From assembly GCF_900110575.1 (NCBI RefSeq), contig NZ_FOEF01000008.1, forward strand, positions 186,001 through 250,000: a DNA stretch of 64,000 nt. Reading direction: 5' to 3'. Of the stretch, positions 27,469-35,994 are shown in pieces. This stretch comes from Amycolatopsis saalfeldensis. Its GTDB lineage: Bacteria; Actinomycetota; Actinomycetes; Mycobacteriales; Pseudonocardiaceae. Below the pieces are notes generated by a model. It did no database searches. It was given only the letters and a program-made list of their open reading frames with translations, and was not told where the DNA came from. Made by a program: the position numbers and the translations under genes. The stretch's first letter is position 1. Each line of letters begins with the position of its first letter.

Positions 27469-28158
27469 ATGCTGAGGAAGCTGATCCTGTTCGCGACGGT
27501 GGTGCTGGCCGCCACCGTGATGCCGTCGGCGGTCGCTTCGGCGGCGGTGCCCGTGGGGCACGCGCCGGCCGCGGCGCCCACCGCCGCCGAGTTGCTCGCG
27601 AAGACCACCGGGTGCCAGCAGGTGTCCAACGGGAAGTACAAGACCGACGAGGACGCGTCCTCGGACACCGTCGCCGTTTGTGATGCCAACGGGGCCGTGT
27701 TCTGGAAAGCCGACATGGACATCGACTGCGACGGGCAGCGCACCACGCAGTGCAACGAGAACACCGACTGCTGCTTCCAGAACGACACGGCGTTCCACCA
27801 GTCCGACGACCAGCCCCTCGACGCCGCGAAGCTGCCGTACATCGTCGTGCCCAGTGCGTCCGGCAAGTGGAATTACGAGTCCTCGCAGCTTCAAGGCGGC
27901 GGGTCCTGCGCGGTGATCTACAACGACAAGGTCGAGTACGCGGTCATCGGCGACACCGGGCCGACCGGGATCATCGGCGAGGCCTCGTACGCGACGGCCA
28001 ACGACCTCGGCATCAACCCCGACCCGTCCAACGGCGGGACCGACTCCGGCGTCACCTACATCTGCTTCAAGAACTCCCAGGTCTCGCCCATCGAGGACCA
28101 CGGGAGCGCCACGAGCACGGGGCAGGGCCTCGCCACCACGTTCGTGAACAACAACTGA
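27469..28158 (+). CDS. Secreted glycoside hydrolase family 75 chitosanase
   Basis: Predicted exoenzyme that cuts chitosan internally. The 229-aa product has a signal peptide (residues 1 to about 25, cleavage near ASA) and a mature domain with the family motif EYAVIGDTGPTGIIGEASYA. In it D162 and E171 fit the catalytic acid pair of GH75. Six or more cysteines before it probably form disulfides. There is no carbohydrate-binding module. GGGAG precedes the ATG. The gene stands alone between an upstream palindrome and a strong downstream hairpin, so it is likely induced independently by chitosan breakdown products. Confidence 0.88.
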   Translation: MLRKLILFATVVLAATVMPSAVASAAVPVGHAPAAAPTAAELLAKTTGCQQVSNGKYKTDEDASSDTVAVCDANGAVFWKADMDIDCDGQRTTQCNENTDCCFQNDTAFHQSDDQPLDAAKLPYIVVPSASGKWNYESSQLQGGGSCAVIYNDKVEYAVIGDTGPTGIIGEASYATANDLGINPDPSNGGTDSGVTYICFKNSQVSPIEDHGSATSTGQGLATTFVNNN

Positions 28159-28166
28159 CCCGCCCC

Positions 28167-28207
28167 GAAGCGCCGGGGGAAGCTTTCGCGGCTTCCCCCG
28201 GCGCTTC
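28167..28207 (+). terminator. Terminator of the chitosanase gene
   Basis: A perfect 17-bp inverted repeat (28167-28183 and 28191-28207, 7-nt loop TTTCGCG) starts 8 bp after the stop codon. The stem is very GC-rich and no long T-run follows. Confidence 0.9.
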
Positions 28208-28290
28208 GTCGCTTCTTGGCCGGAAATGGCCCAACGGCAACGAAAACCGCCGCTCGCGAGGCAAATAAAACGAAATCGATACCCGGATTC

Positions 28291-28326
28291 GGTAACGATT
28301 CCCTCCGTGGCCGAAAGTGGTAACGA
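28291..28326 (+). promoter_or_regulatory. Promoter region of the exopolysaccharide locus with repeated GGTAACGA
   Basis: The gap 28208-28377 must hold the promoter of the 11-gene locus. It contains an AT-rich stretch (28260-28300) and two exact copies of GGTAACGA at 28291-28298 and 28319-28326, 28 bp apart. Related GTAAC-type repeats are bound by actinobacterial response regulators such as MtrA, but that is a weak inference. Confidence 0.35.
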
Positions 28327-28377
28327 ACCGTCCCCGCGCGCCGACCAACCCGTCAGCTAACGGGCGGAGGTTCGGGC

Positions 28378-29694
28378 GTGAAGATCAGTGTCTTCGGGCT
28401 GGGTTACGTCGGGTGTGTGTCCGCGGCCTGCCTGGCGGGGCGTGGGCACGAGGTCATCGGTGTCGACGTGAACCCGGTGAAGGTCGATTTGGTGACCCAG
28501 GGCCACGCGCCGGTGGTCGAGGAGCGGATCGGTGAGCTGACGGCGGAAGTCGTGACGTCGGGGGCGTTGCGCGCGACCACCGACGTGGCCGAGGCCATCG
28601 CGGCGAGCGACGTGTCGCTCGTGTGCGTGGGCACCCCGTCGGCGGCCAACGGCAGCCTGTCCACCGAGTACCTGGAGCGGGTCGCCGACCAGATCGGCGA
28701 AGCGTTGGCGCGCAAGGAGAGCCGGCACACGGTCGTGTTCCGCAGCACCATGCTGCCGGGCACCTGCCTCGACCTGCTGGTGCCGATCCTGGAGAAGTCC
28801 AGCGGCGGCACCGCGGGCGTCGACTTCGGGGTCGCGGTGAACCCCGAGTTCCTGCGCGAGGGCAGCAGCGTCCGCGACTTCTTCGACCCGCCCAAAACCG
28901 TGATCGGCGAGATCGACCCGGCCAGCGGCGACGTGGTGGCCCGGCTCTACGAAGGCCTGCCCGGCGACGTCTTCCGCGTGCCGATCCCGGTCGCGGAAAT
29001 GACCAAGTACGCCGACAACGCCTTCCACGGCCTCAAGATCGGCTTCGCGAACGAGCTCGGCTCGGTCTGCCGGGCGCTGGGCCTCGACTCGCACAAGGTG
29101 ATGGACGTCTTCCTCGCCGACCGCAAGCTCAACGTGAGCCCCGCGTACCTGCGGCCCGGCTTCGCGTTCGGCGGCTCCTGCCTGCCGAAGGACCTGCGTG
29201 GGCTCGTGTACGCGGCGCACCGCGCGGACGTCTCCGTGCCGATCCTCGCGCATGTGCTGCCCTCCAACGAAGATCACCTGCAGCGCGCGTTCGACCTGGT
29301 CGCGCGCACCGGCAAGCGCAAGGTCGGGCTGTTCGGGCTGTCGTTCAAGCCCGGCACCGACGACCTGCGCGAGAGCCCGCTCGTCGAGCTGGCGGAGCGG
29401 CTGCTGGGCAAGGGCTACGACCTCAAGATCTACGACGCCAACGTCAGCCTTTCGCGGCTGATGGGCGCGAACCGCGAGTACATCGAAGGCCGGCTGCCGC
29501 ATCTCGGGCAGCTGCTCGCCCGGTCCGTCGAGGAGGTGCTGGAGCACGCCGACGTCTGCCTGATCGGCACGGCCGATCCCGCGGTGCTGGCCGCGCTCCC
29601 GCACGGCGGCGGGCAGACGCTCGTCGACCTGGTCCGTATCCCCGACGCCGAGGCGCGCCGGGCCGAAGAGGGATACGTCGGCCTTGCCTGGTGA
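28378..29694 (+). CDS. Nucleotide-sugar 6-dehydrogenase, GDP-mannose dehydrogenase (AlgD)-like
   Basis: Predicted NAD-dependent enzyme oxidising the C6 of a nucleotide sugar to a uronic acid by two successive oxidations. The 438-aa product has the Rossmann start ISVFGLGYVGCVSAACLAGR, the central CVGTPS and NPEFLREGS motifs, the catalytic Cys in RPGFAFGGSCLPKDLRGL, and C-terminal LSFKPGTDDLRESPLVELAE. These stretches, especially FAFGGSCLPKD and FKPGTDDLRESP, are closer in my memory to AlgD (GDP-mannose) than to UDP-glucose dehydrogenases, whose motif is usually GFGGSCFPKD. The GTG at 28378 follows GGAGG. It is the first gene of the locus and sets its sugar: probably mannuronate, possibly glucuronate. 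Confidence 0.85.
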   Translation: MKISVFGLGYVGCVSAACLAGRGHEVIGVDVNPVKVDLVTQGHAPVVEERIGELTAEVVTSGALRATTDVAEAIAASDVSLVCVGTPSAANGSLSTEYLERVADQIGEALARKESRHTVVFRSTMLPGTCLDLLVPILEKSSGGTAGVDFGVAVNPEFLREGSSVRDFFDPPKTVIGEIDPASGDVVARLYEGLPGDVFRVPIPVAEMTKYADNAFHGLKIGFANELGSVCRALGLDSHKVMDVFLADRKLNVSPAYLRPGFAFGGSCLPKDLRGLVYAAHRADVSVPILAHVLPSNEDHLQRAFDLVARTGKRKVGLFGLSFKPGTDDLRESPLVELAERLLGKGYDLKIYDANVSLSRLMGANREYIEGRLPHLGQLLARSVEEVLEHADVCLIGTADPAVLAALPHGGGQTLVDLVRIPDAEARRAEEGYVGLAW

Positions 29695-30874
29695 CAAGAG
29701 AAGAGCGCTGATCCTGGTCGAGAACCTCTCGGTCCCCTTCGACCGCCGCGTGTGGCAGGAATGCACGACGCTGCGCGACGCCGGCTGGGAGGTGCACGTG
29801 ATCTGCCCGCGGGGCACCAAACGCGACACCGAGTCCGAGGCCGTGCTCGACGGGGTCCACCTCCACCGTTACCCGCTCACGGCGGCCACCGGCGGCCCGG
29901 CCGGGTACCTGCGGGAGTACGGCACCGCGCTGTGGCACACCTTCCGGCTCGCGCGCCGGATCGGCCCGGTCGACGTCGTGCACGCCTGCAACCCGCCGGA
30001 CCTGCTGTTCCTGGTCGCCCGGATGCTCAAGCGCCAGGGCGCGAAGTTCGTCTTCGACCAGCACGACCTCGTGCCGGAGCTGTACCTCTCGCGGTTCGAC
30101 CGCGGGCAGGACGTGCTCTACCGCGGCGTCTGCGCGCTGGAGCGGTCCACCTATCGGGCCGCCGACGTCGTGATCGCCACCAACGAGAGCTACCGCCAGG
30201 TCGCGCTCATCCGCGGCGGCAAGCGGCCCGAGGACGTGTTCGTGGTCCGCAGCGCGCCCGTGGTCGAGCGGTTCCACGAGGTGCCGGTCGAGCCGGAACT
30301 CAAGCGGGGCAAGCCACATCTGCTCTGCTACCTCGGCGTGATGGGCCCGCAGGACGGTGTCGACTACGCGTTGCGCGCGCTGGTTTCGTTGCGCGACGAG
30401 GTGGGCCGCGACGACTGGCACGCCGTCTTCGTCGGCGCCGGCGACACCTTCGACGAGATGGTGGCGCTGTCGAAACAGCTGGGCCTCGACGATCAGGTCG
30501 AGTTCACCGGCCGCGTCTCCGACGCCGACCTGCTGCGTTACCTGTCCGCGGCCGACGTGTGCCTTTCGCCCGACCCGCTCAACCCGCTCAACGACGTGTC
30601 GACCATGAACAAGATCATGGAGTACATGGCGATGAGCAAGCCCATCGTCTCGTTCGAGCTGCGGGAGGCCCGGGTTTCGGCGGGCGAGGCCGCGCTCTAC
30701 GCGCCGCCCAATGACGTCGCCGAGTTCGCCCGGCTGGTCGGCGTGCTGCTCGACGCCCCGGAGGAGCGGGCCCGGATGGGCAAGCTCGGCCAGGAACGGG
30801 TCAGCGGGCCGTTGGCGTGGGGCAATTCGCAGAAGGCGCTGCTGGCCGCGTACGAGCGGGCCGTTCGGCCTTGA
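29684..30874 (+). CDS. Glycosyltransferase family 4
   Basis: The 396-aa GT-B enzyme is predicted to transfer a sugar from a nucleotide donor to the growing repeat unit. The N-terminal acceptor domain begins ALILVENLSVPFDRRVWQE and has VDVVHACNPPDLLF. The C-terminal donor domain has CYLGVMGPQDGVDYALRAL and VEFTGRVSDADLLRYLSAADVCLSP, followed by a region around NKIMEYMAMSKPIVSF. The start is a TTG at 29684 that overlaps the dehydrogenase by 11 bp; no better in-frame start with a ribosome-binding site is seen. It could add a uronate or a neutral hexose. Confidence 0.85.
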   Translation: MPGDKRRALILVENLSVPFDRRVWQECTTLRDAGWEVHVICPRGTKRDTESEAVLDGVHLHRYPLTAATGGPAGYLREYGTALWHTFRLARRIGPVDVVHACNPPDLLFLVARMLKRQGAKFVFDQHDLVPELYLSRFDRGQDVLYRGVCALERSTYRAADVVIATNESYRQVALIRGGKRPEDVFVVRSAPVVERFHEVPVEPELKRGKPHLLCYLGVMGPQDGVDYALRALVSLRDEVGRDDWHAVFVGAGDTFDEMVALSKQLGLDDQVEFTGRVSDADLLRYLSAADVCLSPDPLNPLNDVSTMNKIMEYMAMSKPIVSFELREARVSAGEAALYAPPNDVAEFARLVGVLLDAPEERARMGKLGQERVSGPLAWGNSQKALLAAYERAVRP

Positions 30875-30981
30875 TCGCGGTTTGAACAAGCCTCGCGGGT
30901 CCTTGTAACCAACGCCCGCGGCCTGACGACGGGGTTTATGACCGGCACCAGTGACTTGCAGATGTGGGAAGGGACCCCGCT

Positions 30982-32346
30982 TTGAGCGACGACACGGTTC
31001 GGCTTTCCACAGTGGGGGTGCTCCTTCGGCGGCGCTGGCGGGCGTTGCTGCTCCTGGCGGTGGTCGGCGCGGGAGTCGGCGCCGGCGCTTCGGTGGTGTT
31101 CTCGCCGGGTTACGAGACGTCGGCGAGTGTGCTGCTTCAGGGCCCGCGTCAGGCGGACGAGCTGCTCACCCAGGCGCAGGTCGCCACCAGCTCCGTGGTG
31201 CTGGACCGGGCGTCGGCCACCCTCGGCCTGCGGGTCAGCGGCACGGACCTGCAGAAGTCGGTGACCGCTTCGGTGGCGCAGGGCAACGTCGTGACGATCA
31301 CGGCCAAGGGCGACAGCCCGGTGGCCGCGCAGCAGCTGGCGGACGAGGTGGCGAAGGAGTTCGTCAAGTACTCCACGCAGCTGCTCAGCAATTCGGCGGA
31401 CAGCGCGGCCCAGCTGGCGCAGCAGCAGCGTGAATCCCTGCGCCAGCAGGTGACCCAGACCAATCAGCGGATCCTCGACCTGTCGCGCTCGGTGCAGGAC
31501 GGCCAGACCGTCGAGGCCGTGCAGGTGCGGACCGAGCTGCAGGGCCTGCGCACCTCGCTGGAGCAGGCGATGAACAACCTCAACGCGGCCGACGCGGCCA
31601 CCGGCTCCGGCAACATGGTCGTGATGGGCCCGGCCGAACGGCCGACGTCGGCCGCCGTGCCCACTCAACCGCAGCTGATCGCGGGCGGTGCGGTGCTTTT
31701 CTTCCTCATCGGGCTGCTCAGCCACCTGTTCGGCGCGCGCACCGATCGTCGGCTGCGCAGCGAAGAGGAGATCGGCTCGGCGCTCGGCGCGCCCGTGCTG
31801 GCCGCCGTCGACGTGCCCGAGCCCGCCGAGCGCGTGAAGCCGGCCGGCCTCCGGGCGCGGCTGCGCCGGTTCACCGGCAGCGACCGGCCGTGGCACCTGC
31901 CCCAGGTGCCGGCTTCGGCCGACCGGGCCAGCCGCGACCGGCGTTACCAGCGGGTGCTCGCCCGGCTGACGGCCGAAAAAGGGGTCCGGCGGCTGCTCGT
32001 GCTGGTGGCTGAGGGCGACGCCGCGGCGAAGCAGGCCGTTGCCCGGTTCACGGCCCTCGCCGATGCCGCGCGGCCACGCGTCGAGCTGACCTTCGCCGAA
32101 GTGACTGCGGCGCAACCGGTTGTGCCGGACGGCAGCACCGGCGTGCTCGTGGTGCTCTCGCTCGGCTCGCGCAGCCCGTGGGAGCTGGTCGCGATCGCGG
32201 AGGCCTGCGCCGACGCCGGGCACGAGGTGCTGGGCGCCGTGCTCACCCGCGCTGTCCGGCTGAAGGGCAAGCCGCGTGACGAACCCGCCGACGCGGGTCC
32301 ACCCGAGGTCCAGGCGGACCGTGACCTGATGGTTGGTTCGGCGTGA
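30982..32346 (+). CDS. Wzz/polysaccharide co-polymerase-like membrane protein (first of two)
   Basis: Chain-length determinant type protein of 454 aa: TM1 at about 20-40, an extracytoplasmic domain with coiled-coil Gln/Ala-rich helices (about 135-200), TM2 at about 231-250, then a cytosolic domain of 200 residues. That domain looks like the Rossmann-like kinase part of capsule regulators, but I find no Walker A motif and no Tyr cluster. I prefer the TTG at 30982 because GGGAAGGGA lies 8 nt upstream; a GTG at 30964 lacks one. It overlaps the second Wzz-like gene (GTGA). Confidence 0.78.
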   Translation: MSDDTVRLSTVGVLLRRRWRALLLLAVVGAGVGAGASVVFSPGYETSASVLLQGPRQADELLTQAQVATSSVVLDRASATLGLRVSGTDLQKSVTASVAQGNVVTITAKGDSPVAAQQLADEVAKEFVKYSTQLLSNSADSAAQLAQQQRESLRQQVTQTNQRILDLSRSVQDGQTVEAVQVRTELQGLRTSLEQAMNNLNAADAATGSGNMVVMGPAERPTSAAVPTQPQLIAGGAVLFFLIGLLSHLFGARTDRRLRSEEEIGSALGAPVLAAVDVPEPAERVKPAGLRARLRRFTGSDRPWHLPQVPASADRASRDRRYQRVLARLTAEKGVRRLLVLVAEGDAAAKQAVARFTALADAARPRVELTFAEVTAAQPVVPDGSTGVLVVLSLGSRSPWELVAIAEACADAGHEVLGAVLTRAVRLKGKPRDEPADAGPPEVQADRDLMVGSA

Positions 32347-34046
32347 CGAGTCCGCAGAGTTCCTCCCCGCCGCTGGTCGACCTGCACCGCCTGGTCGTGG
32401 CCCTGCGCCGCCGTCGCCGGCTGTGGCTCGGCTTCGCGCTGGCCGGGCTGGTGATCGGCGGGGCATCGGCGATCGTGCTGCCCGCGGCGCCGACCGCCGT
32501 CACCAAGATCATCGTGGTCCACCCGGACGACTCGCCCACCGACAGCGGCACGCTGATGCGCACCGACGTCGCGGTGCTGCAAACCGGGAAGATCGCGTCC
32601 GCGGCGTTGAAGAAGCTCCGCAGCACGGAGGCGCCGGAGGACTTCCTCAAGGAGTACACCGGCCTCGGGCTGACCAACAACGTCATGCAGGTTTCGGTCA
32701 AGGCCAAGACGAATGCCGACGCACTGGCCAAGGCGCAGGCGCTCGCCGACGTGTTCATCGCCGACCACGTGCAGCGCAACCAGGCCGCCGCGACCGCGCA
32801 GGCCAAGGCGCTGCTCGATCAGCGCGCGCAGGCCCAGCAGCAGCTGGCGGACATCGACGGGCAGGTCGCGACCGAGACCGCCAAGGGCAGCAAGGCGAAC
32901 GCGGGCACGCTCGAACAGCTCTACACGCAGCGGGCCGACCTGGTGTCGAAGGTCGCGGACCTGCAGAACCAGGCACAGCAGGCGGGCATCGGCACGCCGC
33001 AGGTCGCCGCGGGAACCCAGATCGTGGACGCGCCGGCCGTGCTCCCGGCGTCACTGCTGAAGACGGGCGCCACCGACGGCGGCATCGGCCTCGCGCTGGG
33101 GCTGGCGCTGGGCCTCGGCTTCGCCGCGGTGACGGCGCTGGTGCGCGACCGGCCGGTGCTGCGCCGGGAGATCGCGGAGCACCTCGGCGCCTCGGTGATC
33201 GCCCAGCTGCGCTCGAAACTGCCCGGCCCGTCCCGGCTCTGGTCCCGCGGTTCGGCGGTGGCGGAGCGCAAACGCGTGGCGGTCACGCTCGCCCGCGCCA
33301 CCCGGTCGGAACGGGGGCCGCTCGCGGTGCTGGAGCTGGGCGCGCCCGGCGTCGCCGCGGAGCTGGCCCTGAACCTGGCGAAGGAGCTGGCCGAGGACGG
33401 CCCGGTGGTGGTCGTCGACGACCTGCCGCACCGTGACGTCGGCAAGCTGCCGGTGGAGGGTGACGTGCACGTGCTCGAGCCGGGTGACGCGGCCATCGAC
33501 GCGGCGTCACGGCGGATCGGCGTCGGCACGGTCGCGCCGGGCACCGCGTGGACGGACCTCGAATACCTGGGCACGGAGGCGGTGCTCGTCGTCCGCTCCG
33601 GGCACGCGAACACGTTGTGGCTGCACACGGTCGCGCGCCAGCTCGCCGACTGCCGGATCCCGATCGCCGGCGTGGTGCTCGTCGACCCGGACCCGAAGGA
33701 CCACACCGACGGCACGCTCTGGGACGGCCTGCACACGGCGTTGCGGGGCCGGGCGTCGGCCGTCGTCGCCAAGCAGGTCGGCCAGGACGCCGCGGAGCCG
33801 GCCGTGCACGCCACGGCCGAGCGGGTCGAGGTCGAGGGGATGGCGGAGCGGATCCCGGCCGGGACCGGGCCGCGCAAGTTCGTCGAGCAGGAGCCGGAGC
33901 GGCCGGTCGACTGGCCGATGGAGCCGCCGGGCGAGCGCACCGTCGTGATCCGGCGCGAGACCGACTCGTTCGACGCGCCGACCCGCCGGTTCCACCCGAT
34001 CGTCCCGCCATCGAGCACCACCGTCGGCAACGGCCACCAGCCCTGA
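32343..34046 (+). CDS. Wzz/polysaccharide co-polymerase-like membrane protein (second of two)
   Basis: The 567-aa product has TM1 at about 27-47, a helical extracytoplasmic domain with a Gln/Ala coiled coil (about 130-215), and TM2 at about 246-267. A long cytosolic part follows that contains a degenerate BY-kinase-like fold (LAVLELGAPGVAAELALNLAKEL, VVVVDDLPHRD) without a P-loop, and then a Pro/Glu-rich tail. It is not a near copy of the preceding protein, so the two may form a hetero-oligomer controlling export or chain length. The GTG start overlaps the previous stop. Confidence 0.78.
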   Translation: MTSPQSSSPPLVDLHRLVVALRRRRRLWLGFALAGLVIGGASAIVLPAAPTAVTKIIVVHPDDSPTDSGTLMRTDVAVLQTGKIASAALKKLRSTEAPEDFLKEYTGLGLTNNVMQVSVKAKTNADALAKAQALADVFIADHVQRNQAAATAQAKALLDQRAQAQQQLADIDGQVATETAKGSKANAGTLEQLYTQRADLVSKVADLQNQAQQAGIGTPQVAAGTQIVDAPAVLPASLLKTGATDGGIGLALGLALGLGFAAVTALVRDRPVLRREIAEHLGASVIAQLRSKLPGPSRLWSRGSAVAERKRVAVTLARATRSERGPLAVLELGAPGVAAELALNLAKELAEDGPVVVVDDLPHRDVGKLPVEGDVHVLEPGDAAIDAASRRIGVGTVAPGTAWTDLEYLGTEAVLVVRSGHANTLWLHTVARQLADCRIPIAGVVLVDPDPKDHTDGTLWDGLHTALRGRASAVVAKQVGQDAAEPAVHATAERVEVEGMAERIPAGTGPRKFVEQEPERPVDWPMEPPGERTVVIRRETDSFDAPTRRFHPIVPPSSTTVGNGHQP

Positions 34047-34073
34047 TCTGCTCCCGAGGAGAGGCGAACGCCG

Positions 34074-35987
34074 ATGTGCGGCATCGCAGGCGCTTACCAC
34101 TGGCCGGACGGCGGCCCGCTGACCGACCGGCTCACCAAGTGCCTCACGCACCGCGGGCCGGACGGCTCGGGCCGCTACGACCACCGCGCCGGGACCGGTG
34201 AAGTCCACTTAGGACACCGACGGCTGTCGATCATCGACCTGTCCGAGACGGGCGCGCAGCCGATGGTGGCCGAAGGCCTGGCCCTGACCTACAACGGCGA
34301 GCTGTACAACGCGCCCGAGCTGCGCGTGGAGCTGGAAGCGAAGGGCGTGAAGTTCCGCGGCACGTCCGACACGGAGGTGCTGCTGCGCGCCTGGCGCGAG
34401 TGGGGCACGGACTGCCTGCCGCGGCTGCGCGGCATGTTCGCGTTCGGCGTCTTCGACGAGCGCACCGGCGAGCTGGTGCTGGTGCGCGACCAGCTGGGCA
34501 TCAAACCGCTGTTCTTCGTCCGGCGCGGCGGTGGCGTCGTTTTTTCCTCGGAACTGAAGGCGCTCGCCGGCGAGCTGGGCGGCGAGCTTCGGCTGGACGA
34601 GGCCGCTCTCATCGCGTCGCTGCTCTACTACTGGGTGCCGGACAGCCGATGCGCCTATCGCGAAGCCGAGAAGCTGCAACCGGGCACGTGGGCGCGGTTC
34701 CGGCCGGACGGCACGTGCGAGCGCGGCTCGTACTGGTCGCTGCGCCAGGTGGCCGAAGAAGGCGCCGCGTACACCGGAGACGTCGACCTGCACGCCGTGA
34801 TCGCGGACTCCACCAGCAAGCACCTGCTGTCGGACGTGCCGGTGGCCACCTTCCTCTCCGGCGGCCTCGACTCCAGCTACCTGACCGCGCTCGCCGCCCG
34901 CCAGACGCCGGGGATTTCCGCCTACACCATCGGTTTCCGCGCCGAGGACGCCAAGTTCGAGGCGATGCCGGACGACCTGAAGTACGCGCGCATCGTCGCG
35001 AAGCGGTTCGGGGTGGACCTGCACGAGATCGAGATCGCGCCGCAGGTGCTCGACCTGCTGCCGCGGATGACCTACCACCTCGACGAGCCGATCGGCGACC
35101 CCGCGGCGATCAACTCGTTCCTGATCTGCTCGGCCGCGCGCGAGGCCGGCGTCAAGGTGCTGCTCTCGGGCATGGGCGCCGACGAGCTGTTCGCCGGGTA
35201 CCGCAAGCACTTCGCCAACCAGCTGGCCCTGCGGTACCAGCGGGTGCCGGGCCCGGTGCGCCGGCCGATCGGCGCCGTGGTGGACCGGCTGCCGGTCGCG
35301 TCCGCCAGCCGCGGCTATCGCACGGTGCGGTTCGCCAAGCGGTTCCTGTCGTTCGCGGAACTGCCGGAGGAGACGGCGTTCCGGCGCAGCTACACCATGT
35401 ACGACCGGGGCGAGCTGCTCGACCTGGTGAACCCGGACCTGGCCGCCGAGGTGGACGACGTGCTCACCGAGCACGCGGACACCTATAACGACAACGCGCT
35501 GACCGACTACGTCAACCGCATGTGCCTCGCCGATTCCCGGATGTTCCTGCCCGGCCTGAATCTCGCCTACACCGACCGTTCGACGATGGCCGCGTCCACC
35601 GAGGTGCGCACGCCGTTCGTCGACGTCGAGGTGGTCAAGGCCGCGTTTCGCGTGCCGGGCAACAAGAAGATCGTCGGACGCCAGGGCAAGGCGGCGCTCA
35701 AGGAGGCCGCGCTGGCGATCCTGCCGAAGGAGATCGTCTACCGGCCGAAGGGCCTGTTCAGCGCTCCGCTGCGGGCCTGGATGAGCCGTGACCTCGCGCC
35801 GCTGGTGCGGGAAGTCGTGAACGAAGGCGTGCTCGTCGAATCCGGGTTCCTGCGCCGAGACGCACTGCGGAAGCTCGTGGCCGAGGACGCCGCCGGGCAG
35901 CAGGACCGCGCCAAGCACCTCTGGCACATCTTGACCCTCGAGTACTGGTACCGCGGCGCCCAGGCCGCCGCGGCGTCGAGCAGCTAG
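34074..35987 (+). CDS. Asparagine synthetase B-type glutamine amidotransferase
   Basis: The 637-aa two-domain enzyme has an N-terminal glutaminase with nucleophile Cys2 (MCGIAGAYHW), RHRGPDG-type loop (LTHRGPDGSGRY) and YNGELYN, and a C-terminal ATP-dependent ligase with PP-loop SGGLDSSYL and DELFAGYRKH. True AsnB makes asparagine. Inside polysaccharide loci the same family amidates a sugar carboxylate or other acid, and with a uronate-forming dehydrogenase in this operon that is the attractive role. This is inference; a genuine asparagine synthetase is possible. Confidence 0.85.
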   Translation: MCGIAGAYHWPDGGPLTDRLTKCLTHRGPDGSGRYDHRAGTGEVHLGHRRLSIIDLSETGAQPMVAEGLALTYNGELYNAPELRVELEAKGVKFRGTSDTEVLLRAWREWGTDCLPRLRGMFAFGVFDERTGELVLVRDQLGIKPLFFVRRGGGVVFSSELKALAGELGGELRLDEAALIASLLYYWVPDSRCAYREAEKLQPGTWARFRPDGTCERGSYWSLRQVAEEGAAYTGDVDLHAVIADSTSKHLLSDVPVATFLSGGLDSSYLTALAARQTPGISAYTIGFRAEDAKFEAMPDDLKYARIVAKRFGVDLHEIEIAPQVLDLLPRMTYHLDEPIGDPAAINSFLICSAAREAGVKVLLSGMGADELFAGYRKHFANQLALRYQRVPGPVRRPIGAVVDRLPVASASRGYRTVRFAKRFLSFAELPEETAFRRSYTMYDRGELLDLVNPDLAAEVDDVLTEHADTYNDNALTDYVNRMCLADSRMFLPGLNLAYTDRSTMAASTEVRTPFVDVEVVKAAFRVPGNKKIVGRQGKAALKEAALAILPKEIVYRPKGLFSAPLRAWMSRDLAPLVREVVNEGVLVESGFLRRDALRKLVAEDAAGQQDRAKHLWHILTLEYWYRGAQAAAASSS

Positions 35988-35994
35988 GAGCGTT

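Noticed and set aside
30875..30981. Weak stem-loop between the first glycosyltransferase and Wzz-like genes as a terminator
   Set aside because: The arms pair for only about six bases across a 17-nt loop and the genes clearly belong to one locus.
34074..35987. Calling the AsnB-type protein housekeeping asnB
   Set aside because: Its place inside an exopolysaccharide operon makes sugar-acid amidation at least as likely, so no gene symbol was given.
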